From assembly GCA_030998225.1 (NCBI GenBank), contig JAPYXD010000704.1:10044001-10108000 (forward strand): a DNA stretch of 64,000 nt, in the 5' to 3' direction. The position numbers were made by a program, and so were the translations under genes. This DNA is from Diplolepis rosae. Taxonomy: Eukaryota; Arthropoda; Insecta; Hymenoptera; Diplolepididae. The notes under the pieces were generated by a model. That model did no database searches. It saw only the letters and a program-made list of their open reading frames with translations, and was not told the origin of the DNA. Positions 33,016-43,267 of the stretch are shown piece after piece; within the stretch, counting starts at the first letter, position 1; each line of letters starts with the position of its first letter.

Positions 33016-33300
33016 CTCGGGTACACATTTGAAAATTCACCGAGCGAGTAATAATTGACGCAGAATGATCGGAGTAGGCTTGTTATTTAGATCTCTAGTT
33101 GTACAATACTCAGAAAAAATTCCATAAAGATATATTAATAATCGTCTGAAATATAGCGAAAGTAAGATTGAAAAACCTCAAATTCATATTTTTTCAATTT
33201 TCCGCTAAATTGACGTTTTTTTCAGTGTTCTACCTATTTTATTGAAAAAATAATTTCAGATTCGTATGCAGCGACCTCGACAACATGAACTATGTTCCTT
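33006..33300 (+). repeat. dispersed repeat beta, copy 2 (empty site)
   Basis: Contains GACTCGGGTACACATTTGAA at 33005-33024: a single GTAC where copy 1 has 872 bp inserted. The match to 29265-29416 runs to about 33160 and reappears at 33270-33290 (GCAGCGACCTCGACAACAT), with about 110 bp of unrelated sequence between. Confidence 0.85.
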
Positions 33301-33304
33301 CCGA

Positions 33305-33985
33305 AGCCCTGCAAAGGCGGCCCAGGGTAGACATATCCTTCTAGGCCCTTGTTAATGTAATTTCAAAAATTAATATTCTTTATGAATTATATTTTGATAA
33401 AAGCTTTCCTAAAAATTTAGATTTTTATGAATAAATTAATTTTACAATAATAATTAATGAGTAATGTAAATAAATTTATAATTCTTTTGTTATAATCTGT
33501 AATGGTAATCATGAGAAATTACCAGTTTTATGATTAAGAAACATAGTAAAGCAATTGTTTATAAAATTTGTTAAAAAAAATTATACCCACGATCTAGGTA
33601 ATTGTTTTTATTTATTAGATATATATACACTAATTCTGATTAATAATAAGTTGACAAATCCTTTATAAAGAAATAAAAAGTAACATATATTTTGTGTAAT
33701 TGATAAAAAATTTTATCTTTTCACCTGTAAAAATTTCTGCACAATGACATGAAAGAATTTTTTATAAATACGTAACAATGACAAGCAGAAATGTTTCTTA
33801 CTCAAAACTTTGATAAATTCTCAACAATTGTAACTTAAATGGATACAGTTTTTAAATAAACAAGGAAAATGAAACAAATTTTTAACATAACCGATTTTTA
33901 AATAATATATCATTTGTATCTCTCTCATCCATTTTACGAAATGATGTATTTTCAATATCGAATTATCTTTCAAAAGGAAAACTCT
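33305..33985. other. no gene seen (AT-rich)
   Basis: No frame, TIR or repeat identified. Confidence 0.5.
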
Positions 33986-33990
33986 CACGT

Positions 33991-34026
33991 CTTGATGAGG
34001 ACCAAGTTCTTGGTCGAAACATCGAC
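33991..34026 (+). ncRNA. hammerhead-like motif (variant core)
   Basis: TTGATGAG (first C to T), a strong stem II GACCAAG/TTGGTC, CGAAAC, then ATC in place of GTC. It is followed by GACAAACAATAATTAAAGAT and ACACCCGAACGGCCACC, typical text after Penelope-type terminal-repeat hammerheads. Reduced activity is expected. Confidence 0.6.
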
Positions 34027-34253
34027 AAACAATAATTAAAGATCAATACAACACCCGAACGGCCACCTATGCTATTATTTATTATTTATTTAAATATTGT
34101 TGCACACAAATTTTATCGATACAAAAAATTGTCAAATATAATCTGTGAAAATTCTGAAATTACGTCACTTTTTCATGTTATAAAAGATGCTAGTTTACAA
34201 TCGATGAGGGTAAAAGTTAAAGAAGAAAACTCTCCATAATGTAAAAATTTTAT

Positions 34254-34294
34254 CTACGTTTCGTTGGCTATGGGTTTGTCAACCTCATCAGACT
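34254..34294 (-). ncRNA. hammerhead-like motif on the minus strand
   Basis: Minus strand: GTCTGATGAG with intact CUGAUGAG, stem II GTTG...CCAAC around a loop of about 12 nt, CGAAAC, then GTA where GTC is expected. Opposite orientation to the motif 230 bp upstream, so either two insertions or an inverted pair. Confidence 0.55.
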
Positions 34295-34690
34295 TTATTA
34301 AATTAAAAAAACACCAAATAGTAAAATTGTCATAAACAAGAAAAATAAAAAACGTAACTTAATATTAAAACATACACAAAAAAATTTAATTTTACCTTTA
34401 TAAAAGAAGGTTAACTCATGATGAGTAATGTCGAAAGTATAAAATTATAATAAAAATCATGATTTTAGTTAATAAAATGACGTGATGTCATGGAGTCGAC
34501 GAAACTTTGTCTAATAAATTATTACATTCTAACAGTTAACTTTAAATATTAACAAAAGTTATTGTAAGCACAGAATTTGAAATATGAACAGACATCAGCT
34601 GGAAAACAATCATGAATTTAATCTATTAAGCAATGAAATAGTATATTATGTGCCTAGACGTATAAGGAGGGTTATTCCGCGACGAGCGAC

Positions 34691-34805
34691 AATGCTCGCA
34701 GGAGATCGAAGCCAAAGCGTAGTCGAGACGTAGCTGAGGCAAAGCCGAAACGAAGCCGAGACAAAGCCGAGACGGAGCCGAGGCGCGATCAGTGCTGCGA
34801 GCATT
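34691..34805. repeat. 11-bp minisatellite between inverted repeats
   Basis: Seven adjacent 11-bp units (34709-34785) of consensus AAGCCGAGACG. The last four are nearly identical. The array is bracketed by AATGCTCGCAG (about 34691-34701) and CTGCGAGCATT (34795-34805), a perfect 11-bp inverted repeat. G/C content is far above the surroundings. Confidence 0.85.
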
Positions 34806-35400
34806 TTAAGCGAGTCTCGTAATTACCCGAATTGTGTGCATTGGCACATATTCTATTTTATGTGACTTCGGCGCGTATACGAGTTTTTATGCGTACACTC
34901 GAATCTAATCTAGTATTCATCATGATTCTCGTCCATTGCACTTGATATTTCGCGACTAGTTCTGGCTATTTTGATTTTTTCGATCTCGTGTAGTAGTAGT
35001 GTATTGTAATAGAGCATGCGCAGTCCAAATGTACAAGGCTTTGTCAGTACGATGCCAACGCTGTACGAAGAAGAAGAAGAATAAGAAGAAGATTACGCTC
35101 CGCTGTATGGTTATAGGCACACGCGCAGTTCAATTTTTACATTACATTCCTCTGTATCGTAATACACAACATTACGCTACTCTCAACTGTAGCGTAAAAA
35201 CGAGTTTACGCGACGGAGGCACATAAAATAAATTATATTCAAAGTAAATATATCTTCTTTTTCATTTATACTAAATTTATTAAATTTTATAGTGATCATC
35301 TCTGATGTTAATCTTTTCCGACAGTCAGAGACATAATCAACAATCTTAGTATTTTCCCAATCAAATTTATGGTTGAATTCTAATTGATGTTCACAGACTA
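34806..35400. other. no gene supported
   Basis: GC-richer than average, with a (AAGAAG)n stretch at 35068-35092. The open frame 34999-35226 lacks family resemblance. Possibly repeat-derived. Confidence 0.45.
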
Positions 35401-35403
35401 CGG

Positions 35404-36221
35404 TGTCTCGTCCCGCGACGTATTATAATGTACTATAAGCACAGGCTAGGTCTAGAGAAAAATCTGGGGAAATCACTAAAGAGAGAGAAAACCACTTGTT
35501 GAAAAGAGAGGTATAACTACGTCACACACAGCGGGATACTGCGCAATGCGTGACGTCACCAAAAAATATAATATAAAAAGGACACGCCGCCAAGGGTAAA
35601 GCTAGTCTTGTGAGCAGAATTAAGTGGGGCAAATTTCGAAAACTTAAAAGGAATCACAGCATGAAGTACCCGTTCAGTGCAGTTAATCAGTCATAAGTTG
35701 ACAGTCGTCCATTTTACTATCCTTGGAAGGATCTTAGACTCAGTGTCAAAAGAATAGTTGTTGTGTCTTCGTCGCACCAATGTCATACACACTTTGTCCT
35801 TGTCACTCCTATGGGAATCCTACTCACCACTTCGTCGCAGTCATACCTGTGGGGATTCTTTTAACTAAAGATTTATACTTGTGTGAACCATCAGAAAAGG
35901 ATATTTGAAGGATATATATAAAGGTACCGAACCTCTTTATCTTTTTCTCTCTCGTTTGTTATTTTTACCAATTGCCCGTGCCATATTTATATGCATTGAT
36001 TGATATTTAAATTCTTGTAATTTAACTTCATAATTTTATAATATTGATTAACCTTATTATTCAAATAAATTCAATTTGTATCATTTTACTAATCATTGTG
36101 TACTTTACTGACTTATCCTCATCCCTAAGCGAGGATCACCTGATCCTAACTTAAAACGAGGAACCTTTGATCAAGTTAAGTATGTACGTAGTTGTGACGT
36201 AAAATACTTCCTCCTTTTTTC
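35404..36221 (+). mobile_element. LTR of a BEL/Pao-like retrotransposon (single LTR)
   Basis: An untranslated GC-balanced block ends exactly at a retroviral-type primer site. It begins near TGTCTCGTCCCGCGACG (35404, the most likely TG start). It has a palindromic CRE-like TGACGTCA at 35551-35558, a TATA box TATAAAAAG at about 35572-35580, and AATAAA at 36064-36069. The exact 3' end (a CA) is not obvious. No gag, protease or RT follows, so this is an orphan 5' LTR with its primer site. Confidence 0.65.
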
Positions 36222-36239
36222 TGGTGCATCGGCCGGGAA
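36222..36239 (+). promoter_or_regulatory. primer-binding site, tRNA-Gly type
   Basis: TGGTGCATCGGCCGGGAA is the exact complement of the 3' end of eukaryotic tRNA-Gly(GCC) (…TTCCCGGCCGATGCA plus CCA). This is how LTR retrotransposons prime minus-strand DNA, and tRNA-Gly priming with this spacing is common in BEL/Pao elements. Confidence 0.85.
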
Positions 36240-36240
36240 A

Positions 36241-37463
36241 CACAAGTCAATTGAAATTGAACACATTGGTTGTTAATAAAAAATAAATAAATGAATAAAA
36301 AATATTATTTTAACGTGTAAACTTAAAACAAGAGAGTATAAGTCCTTTTTGGACACGTTGAATGGTCACCATTGATTACGATCATTTGGGTACAATATTA
36401 GTTTGTTCCCATTTGTTCGTGGAGTCTTTTATAATATTAATATGGAGGGTGACACTACTATTTCTTTACTTTTTCAAGTTGTTCTCTAATTATAATTAAA
36501 ATATTTCTCAAATTATATTTGACAAACTATTTTCTTTTTCAATAAAATGGTAAAGTGAATGGGGTAATTTTCATCCACGATCTGAGAGCACTGGTTGCAA
36601 GAAAAATAACTATTTATCCAAAAATTTATCGTTTTTTGGAGCCTAAATTCTACCCTGAAGAAACACATTAATGAACATTACTCTACATGTAATAGTCATA
36701 CAAATGCCACCACAACCATGCCTCAGCCATAATAACATTCCTAGTTCGAAAGACTGCTTATCATTGGGCCTCCACAGTTATTCCCTAAGTGACATTAGTA
36801 AATCGATTTGGATGATTAACTGAAATTCCATGGGTGGTCCACGTGTGACGTCGTTTAGTCCAAGGATGTATTAATTTACAGTGACACTCCGACATATTGG
36901 GGAAAGAAGTCAAGCGCGTGTCCTCTGGTCATAAATTTCTGTGTAATACTGACCAACCGAAGAGAGTTCTAGGTCAAATTTCAAAACTGAACGCAAAACT
37001 CATATAAATCAAACTCCATATCCAATAGTCTACTTCTACAAATGAGATGACCTGAACTAATATGGATGTTAAAAATAAGTGTTTGCTTTCCTTCAACCAA
37101 AGATAATGCAGAGAAAAATAGTTCGACAAACTTTATTCAGTTATTGAGCAAAGTTGGGACATATGGACAGGTTGGAGATTATTTAACATTATTGTAATAA
37201 TTTTGTGACGTACATTTTGAAACTTTATTCTACATTTTTAAAGTTTACCAAACTGTGATGCATTTTTTAATATTTGGTACCCAGAAAACAAAAAACAATA
37301 GACTAAAATCATTGTAAATTGATTATTTTATAATTGCAAATTCAAAATTGTTCCGTTTGATTAACAAAATGTTCAAAATTTTTTTAATCTCCGGAAAATA
37401 AAACTCCATAGTAATTTTTGTATTTTTCTTATAATTGTGCTTAGAACTAAACGCTTTAAAGTT
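36241..37463. other. no gene seen (AT-rich)
   Basis: No frame of interest. 37100-37150 (GAAAAATAGTTCGACAAACT, GTTGGGACATATGGACAGG) resembles 58260-58320 (GAAAAATAGTTGAAGTAATT, CTTGGGACATAAGGACA), pointing to an old shared repeat. Confidence 0.5.
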
Positions 37464-37467
37464 TTAA

Positions 37468-39412
37468 CCCTTTAACGCCCAGATGTGCAGAATTTTCACG
37501 TTGACTACAATGTCGTACCATTTATAGAAAAAATATGAAAAAGGATCGGAAACTACATATCCTACCGTTTTTGGGGTCGCTCTTTCGAACAACACAGTCA
37601 GAATTCTCAAGAAATGACGCTAAACCCTTTATTTTCCCAAAAATACCCAAAAAAACGCTATTTTTGGGGTACGATTTTTTTTTTAATTTAAATTTTCACT
37701 ATGTTCCCGACACATAAGCAACTTCTAACTTATCAAAAACGTGTTCTCGAGACTTGTACTTTTAAAATATGCATTGAAATATTTTTTTTTCTTTGTTCTC
37801 TAATTCAAAATGGCGTCTGGACATTTGAAATGTTTTAAAATTGAGAATATTGATCCTATTTCGGATTTTCCAGGTTACTTCGTAGTGTGATCGTACAAAT
37901 ACGTTATTACGAGTTTTCTCTCCCCGATTGTGATTGGCGGAAGCAATATTAGCCCATAAAATTAAAATTCAAGATGGCGGCTGCCATGAAGCTAGTAGAA
38001 ATACGTATATTTCGAGTTTTATTACAAACCAGAATATTGTAAAATTTGCCAATTAGCAATCTCATAGGCTTTAGTCATCACTAAATTCGAATCTAAGGTG
38101 AGTTTTTCGAAATTTAAAATGGCTGATCCAACATGGCGGACCCGTTATGTAAAACTTCATATTCCTGAAATAAAAAAATACTGCCGCATTCTACGCGAAA
38201 TTTAAAATCAAAATCATTCTTGATGTTTTTTTGATTACAAGAGTTGTTTTCGAGAAAAAAATTACAAAATTATGAGGCTTTCCGAAATTATTAGAAATTT
38301 GAGTATGTATGACAAATCGACATTTATGGATTTTTATGGTAAGATAGAGTATCAGCAAATATAAAATGCAGGCGAATTTACTAATTCCCCAACATTTATT
38401 AGTGTCTCTTTCACACCCTACCATTTATCTATAAATTTTCATTTACTTCTATAGCATAATTAGTAAGTTACACCAGCATCAGAATGACATATTATTATAA
38501 GTAAGTTTCATGCATGATTCATATGAACATTATTTTATGAAATATGAGCAAAGTATGAGACAAAAAATATAGATATATGTAAATTTTGAATAATTTCGGG
38601 AAGCCTGATAATTTTGGAATTTTTTTCTCGGAAACAACTCTTGTAATCAAAAAAACATCAAGAATAATTTTGATTTTAAATTTAACGTAGAATGCAGCAG
38701 TATTTTTTATTTTGGGAATATCGAATTCTACATAACGGGTCCGCCATATTGGATCAGCCATTTTAAATTTCGAAAAACTCATCTAAGATTCGAATTTATT
38801 GATGTCTAAAACCTATGAGATTGCTAATTGGCAAATTTTACAATATCCTGGTTTGTAATAAAACTCGAAATATACGTATTTCTACTAGCTTCATGGCAGC
38901 CGCCATCTTGAATTTTAATTTTATGGGCTAATATTGCTTCCGCCAATCACAATCGGGGAGAGAAAACTCGTAATAACGTATTTGTACGATCACACTACGA
39001 AGTAACCTGGAAAATCCGAAATAGGATCAATATTCTCAATTTCAAAACATTTCAAACGTCCAGACGCCATTTTGAATTAGAGATCAAAGAAAAACAAAAT
39101 ATTGCAATGCATATTTTAGAAGTACAAATCTCGAGAACACGTTTTTGATAAGTTAGAAGTTGCTTAAGTGTCGGGAACATAGTGAAAATTTAAATTAAAA
39201 AAAAAATCGTACCCCAAAAAAGCGTTTTTTTTGGTATTTTTGGAAAAATAAAGGGTTTAGCGTCATTTCTTGAGAATTCTGACTGTGTTGTTCGAAAGAG
39301 CGACCCCAAAAACGGTAGGATATGTAGTTTCCGATCCTTTTTCATATTTTTTCTATAAATGGTACGACATTGTAGTCAACGTGAAAATTCTGCACATCTG
39401 GGCGTTAAAGGG
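37468..39412. mobile_element. 1.9 kb TTAA-flanked foldback (piggyBac-type nonautonomous)
   Basis: TTAA at 37464-37467 and 39413-39416. Ends CCCTTTAACGCCCAGATGTG and complement. Each arm is about 840 bp and nearly perfect (37468 to about 38300; about 38560-39412), around a non-repeated centre of about 250 bp. CCCT termini at TTAA are the piggyBac signature. The frame 37535-37717 and its mirrors are not recognised as transposase. High arm identity suggests recent activity or conversion. Confidence 0.9.
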
Positions 39413-39416
39413 TTAA

Positions 39417-39868
39417 ACTAGAGGAGCTTTATGCGATTTTTTATTTGCAAAAGTAGTAAATATTTCAACCCATAGTTTTTTGTTTCCTAGGTACGTCACA
39501 AATGAAGGTTGAAATAAAAAATCTTAAATGAATTGAAATTAAATTGCTTTAACCTGTGTACTCATTTGGAATAAATAATTTAAAAATGTTTATTGTTGTG
39601 CATCATAAAGTTTTATATTGTCATTGAGATGATTATTATGTTTTCATTTCATTTCTCAATAAAACTGTAAACTACATGCCTTACGGCGATGTCTGACTTG
39701 TATTTTTCCGCTTTCACATCGCTCATGCAGCAAACTTCACACTCGTTTCGCTGCCTTGAGTGATATCGAGATAAAAAATGACACGGACATGATTAAAAGT
39801 GGGGTCTGGGGAGACTCGAGATTTTGACAGGACACTCCATTTCAACGAAACGATGACACTGGATGACA
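39417..39868. other. no gene supported
   Basis: Contains AT-rich DNA and, from about 39680, sequence that may be the decayed 5' part of the mariner starting at 39870. Confidence 0.45.
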
Positions 39869-39869
39869 C

Positions 39870-40662
39870 ATGAGAATGATGGAAACTAAGGTTATGTGCA
39901 TCGAAAGTTAGCAGAGACACATGAGATATGCGTGTCTGAACGTTTCAAGCGAAATGAGAAAAAATTTTTACGATGTTTCATTGCTGTTGATAAATCTTGG
40001 GTCAACACTGGGAAAAAAAACATGGTGTAATCAACGGGAAGGAGTCCCGTCGCCAATTTCCGTTGACGTAGCGTTGCTCTCCTGGTGAATCGCCGGTGCT
40101 ATTCAACGTTGCACTGACAGTAGAGCCAACGTAAAATCACCCAAAAATGATCAGCTGTGGCAATACTCGCGATTGTTCTTTTCGGTTCTTTTGTTTTCCT
40201 AATAAATGTTTTCCTAATTATATATTGGTACTTAAAAGCAAAGCACTGCCAATTTCATTATGGATATGAAATTGCATCATCCTGTAATATTTTCAAATCA
40301 CACGGCGTTCCAGCGTTAACATTCCCGGTGAATTGACGGGGCTGACATAGCTGGATTAACGTGAGTTTTCAACGCTACATTGACGGTGGCACCACGTTAA
40401 CCTAACGTTTTAAAGGCGCCGATGCTCCTTCCCGTCAATGCAACGGGATTTTCCGTATAACCTGACGGTTTTTTTCCCAGTGCACGACTGCATTCCAGAA
40501 ACAAAAGAACAATCAAAACAGTGGAATGCAAAGGACGAACTGACTCCATAGAAAGCGAAAGTAATTCCTTTAGCCGGCCAAATGATCACCACAGTCTCTT
40601 GGGATTCCTAAGAGCTAATTTTTGTGGACTACCTGGAAATATATAAAACTATCAACGGAGAG
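39870..40662 (+). pseudogene. irritans-type mariner transposase fragment with an insertion
   Basis: Before the insertion the frame reads SERFKRNEKKFLRCFIAVDK then SWV; VDKSW holds the first catalytic Asp (DExW in active members, here DKSW). After it come HDCIPETKEQSKQWNAKDEL and PLAGQMITTVSWDS, one stop, then IFVDYLEIYKTINGEY. It is cut at GAGTA by the mellifera-type mariner at 40665. Catalytic residues two and three are gone. Confidence 0.85.
40006..40482. mobile_element. CACTG-type TIR element inside the irritans mariner
   Basis: TIR CACTGGGAAAAAAA (40006-40019) with its complement ending CCCAGTG at 40482; 477 bp and no coding capacity. Subterminal GC-rich blocks (CAACGGGAAGGAGTCCCGTC, GACGGGGCTGAC) are partly palindromic. 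The insertion separates codons of W-V and H-D-C of the transposase. The target duplication is not clear (AA extra on the left). CACTG ends occur in CACTA and Chapaev types. Confidence 0.8.
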
Positions 40663-40664
40663 TA

Positions 40665-42090
40665 TTAGGTGTACAACTTTGCTTCCGCCGTTTTTCGATA
40701 GATGGCTGCAGCAGTAAGTGCTGGTCGAAATATGCAGATCAAAAATGTCACACAGTAAGTTTGGACATCTGTTAACATAACGCTATCGTTGTGTTAACCA
40801 CAAATCCACTAATGTGGTGCTGTCACCACATTAGTGAATTTGTGGTTGCATCATTCATTTATTCTCGACCGAAGATGTCACTTTTCCAGACAAATTCTCG
40901 TCATTTGCAGGAAGTTTTGAACGGTAAGGCCAGCATTGCCATTGCTACTGATTTATCAGGAGTTCTACTGATTTTTGAGAGTGGCTACTGATATACTGAT
41001 TTTCTTTAAAGTCTCCTGATTTTTTTCGGCACTTGCGCAAAGTGCACAGGAGCCTATAGAGGATTTTTTGCGAAAAATTTTATATTGGAGTTGGTAAAAA
41101 AAATTAGTATTCTTATAGTTTTATACTTTCAAAGTTTCTTAGATACAGGACAGAATAATGTCTCATCGTGGGTGCTCATCGTAACCTGTTGGACTAAAAA
41201 TTGGTCTGTTAAGCTATAGTTAAATTTGTTTTTTTTTTGGATCAAAATTAAAATAATGGATGTTGTAGTAGCCGCTTGTAAAATTTTGTGATAAAAATAA
41301 AAAATATCTAAAATCGTATATATAATTCGAATGTTTTTTTCAATCTTTTAGAAAGGTGATGTAAATTCACTAATCGTTTTTAAAAAATTTAAGTGAAATC
41401 AACTTTAAAATTTGTTATGGCAGGAATAATAAGAAATAAAATTATCCAAATTATTGTATAATTGCATTGCTTATTATTTCAAAAATAATAATCATTTTCG
41501 CGTCAAGAGAATTTGAAATTTTCCCGCGAGAAAATTTAAGGTGGCTGACGAATCCGCGATCTCATTGGTTGAAAAATGTGAAAGAATGATGTTTACAACT
41601 GAAAAATGCTTCATTTCATGTCATTTTGCTTTTATATAATGAAATTATATTATTTAACAGTATTTTAATTATTTTAAGAATAATTCATAATTTTTATAAA
41701 TCTCCTGATTTTTTGTTAAGTCTCCTGATAAAAAGCTCCTGACTTTTTGTCTCGACCGTTGGCAACGCTGGGTAAGGCTACTCTTAGTAAAAGAACCTGT
41801 CGTGAGTGGTTTCAACGCTTCAAGAGCGGTGATTTTGATGTCGAGGACTGGCATGGCGGTGGAAAAGAGGCAATTTTCGAAGATTCCAAATTGGATGCAT
41901 TACTTGCTGAAGACTCGTGCCAAGCGCCAGAAGAATTGGCAGAATCATTGGGTACCGTACGAATTGAACCCGAGAGGTGTTGAACGGTGTTTCTTTGCTT
42001 GTGAATAGCTGCTTCAAAGAAACCGAGTGGAACCATCACAAGGGATCTGTATCGAACGCAATTGATGCGTTTGAGCCGATCATTGAAGGA
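40665..42090 (+). pseudogene. mellifera-type mariner, deleted, carrying a hAT insertion
   Basis: TIR TTAGGTGTACAACTTTGCTT starts after TA (40663-40664). N-terminus MSLFQTNSRHLQEVLNGKA (ATG about 40875) is split by a hAT-type element, and coding resumes TLSKRTCREWFQRFKSGDFD then FEDSKLDALLAEDSC and EELAESLG. A deletion follows, then VPYELNPRGVERCFFACE. After a second deletion it reads TITRDLYRTQLMRLSRSLKE, ending LQY near 42086. No catalytic motif survives. At about 42090 the sequence changes to a different mariner subfamily. Confidence 0.88.
40931..41770. mobile_element. hAT-type nonautonomous element, 8-bp duplication
   Basis: Ends CAGCATTGCCA and TGGCAACGCTG; flanks GGTAAGGC at 40923-40930 and 41771-41778. 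Excision in silico with one GGTAAGGC restores the mariner frame (VLNGKA then TLSKRTC). 840 bp, with no transposase. Subterminal zones repeat the word TCTCCTGAT/ATCAGGAG many times, as hAT transposase-binding clusters do. Confidence 0.95.
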
Positions 42091-42158
42091 GAAATGGCTA
42101 CAGTACACATACACATTCTGCCAACATAATAGCATCATAGTTGTTTACCTCAGTGAAT

Positions 42159-43200
42159 ATGTCGAGTTTCGTTCCAAGTAAATCGCATTTGCGGCATTCG
42201 GTGCTTTTCTTATTTCATCAAAAGAAAAAAGCAGTTGAAGCTCATCAATTGCTCGTAGAAACTTATGGTGAACATGCTCCAGTGATTAGAACATGTGAGA
42301 CATGGTTTCGTCAATTTAAAAGTGCAGATTTCGATTTAACAGACAATGAACATCCTGGTGCAGCGAAAAAGTTCGAAGACGAGGAATTGCAGGCGTTATT
42401 GGATGAAGACCCAACCCAATTGCAACTACAATTGGCACAAACACTAAATGTGACCCGAGGAGCAATTTGCCAACGTTTAAAAGCCATGGGAAAAATCCAA
42501 AAGTATGGAAAATGGGTACCACACCAACTGAACGATAGACAAATGGAAAATCGAAAAACCATTTGTGAAATACTGCTTCAACGGTTCGAAAGGAAATCTT
42601 TTCTGCATCGAATTGTCACGGGGGACGAAAAATGGATTTATTTCGAGAACCCGAAGCGGAAAAAATCATGGCTTTCACCTGGTGAGGTCGGCCCATCGGC
42701 CCCAAGGCCAAATCGCTTTGGCTGTAAGCGATATGTTAGGTGGGACCAGTGTGGTGTGGTGTACTTCGAGTTATTAAAACCTGGTGAGGGGTGAATACGG
42801 ATCGCTACCGACAACAAATTATCAATTTGAATCATGCGTTGTTCGAAAAACGGCCGGAATGGGCCCGAAGACATGGCAAAGTTATCCTACAACATGACAA
42901 CGCACCTTCTCATACCGCTAAAGTTGTGGAGAACACATTAAAAGCATTGAATTGGGAAATATTATCGCACCCGCCGTACTCTCCAGACCTCGCCCCGTCC
43001 GACTATCACCTGTTCGCTTCAATGGGACACTTACTCGCAGAGCAGCGCTTCGCCAATTTTGAATAAGTCGAAAAATGGCTCGTCGAATGGTTTGCCTTGA
43101 AAGAGAAAAAGTTTTTTTTGGAATGGTATCCATGATTTGTCTGAAAGATGGGCAAAATGTGTAGAATCCAATGGTCAATACTTTGAATAAAATTTTTTTG
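42159..43200 (+). pseudogene. mauritiana-type mariner transposase, nearly full length
   Basis: ATG 42159 (MSSFVPSKSHLRHSVLFLFH). Domains in order: first HTH, ETWFRQFKSADFD linker, second HTH (LAQTLNVTRGAICQRLKAMG), WVPHQL motif, and IVTGDEKWIYFEN with catalytic Asp 1. After a frameshift near 42788 come VILQHDNAPSHTAK (Asp 2) and PPYSPDLAPSDYHLF (Asp 3), with 34 residues between Asp 2 and 3 (DD34D). The frame then breaks at 43064. All three Asp survive. Right TIR 43233-43267 (complement CCAGGGGTGTTAGTTGAAGT) abuts TA. The left TIR is missing; the element is fused to the mellifera-type mariner. Confidence 0.92.
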
Positions 43201-43232
43201 AGATTCCCTTGAGAATTAAGTGTTTTCTTTAT

Positions 43233-43267
43233 TGAGAAAACCGGCAAACTTCAACTAACACCCCTGG
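43233..43267. repeat. right TIR of the mauritiana-type mariner
   Basis: AAAACCGGCAAACTTCAACT then AACACCCCTGG followed by TA; this is the mauritiana-style end. No matching left copy exists between 42090 and 42159. Confidence 0.8.

Noticed and set aside
34030..34080. Possible gene start after the hammerhead-like motif
   Set aside because: The sequence fits the conserved tail of Penelope-type repeats and has no open frame.
42311..43247. Several long minus-strand open frames across the mauritiana-type mariner
   Set aside because: They are antisense shadows of the plus-strand transposase, whose motifs are unmistakable.
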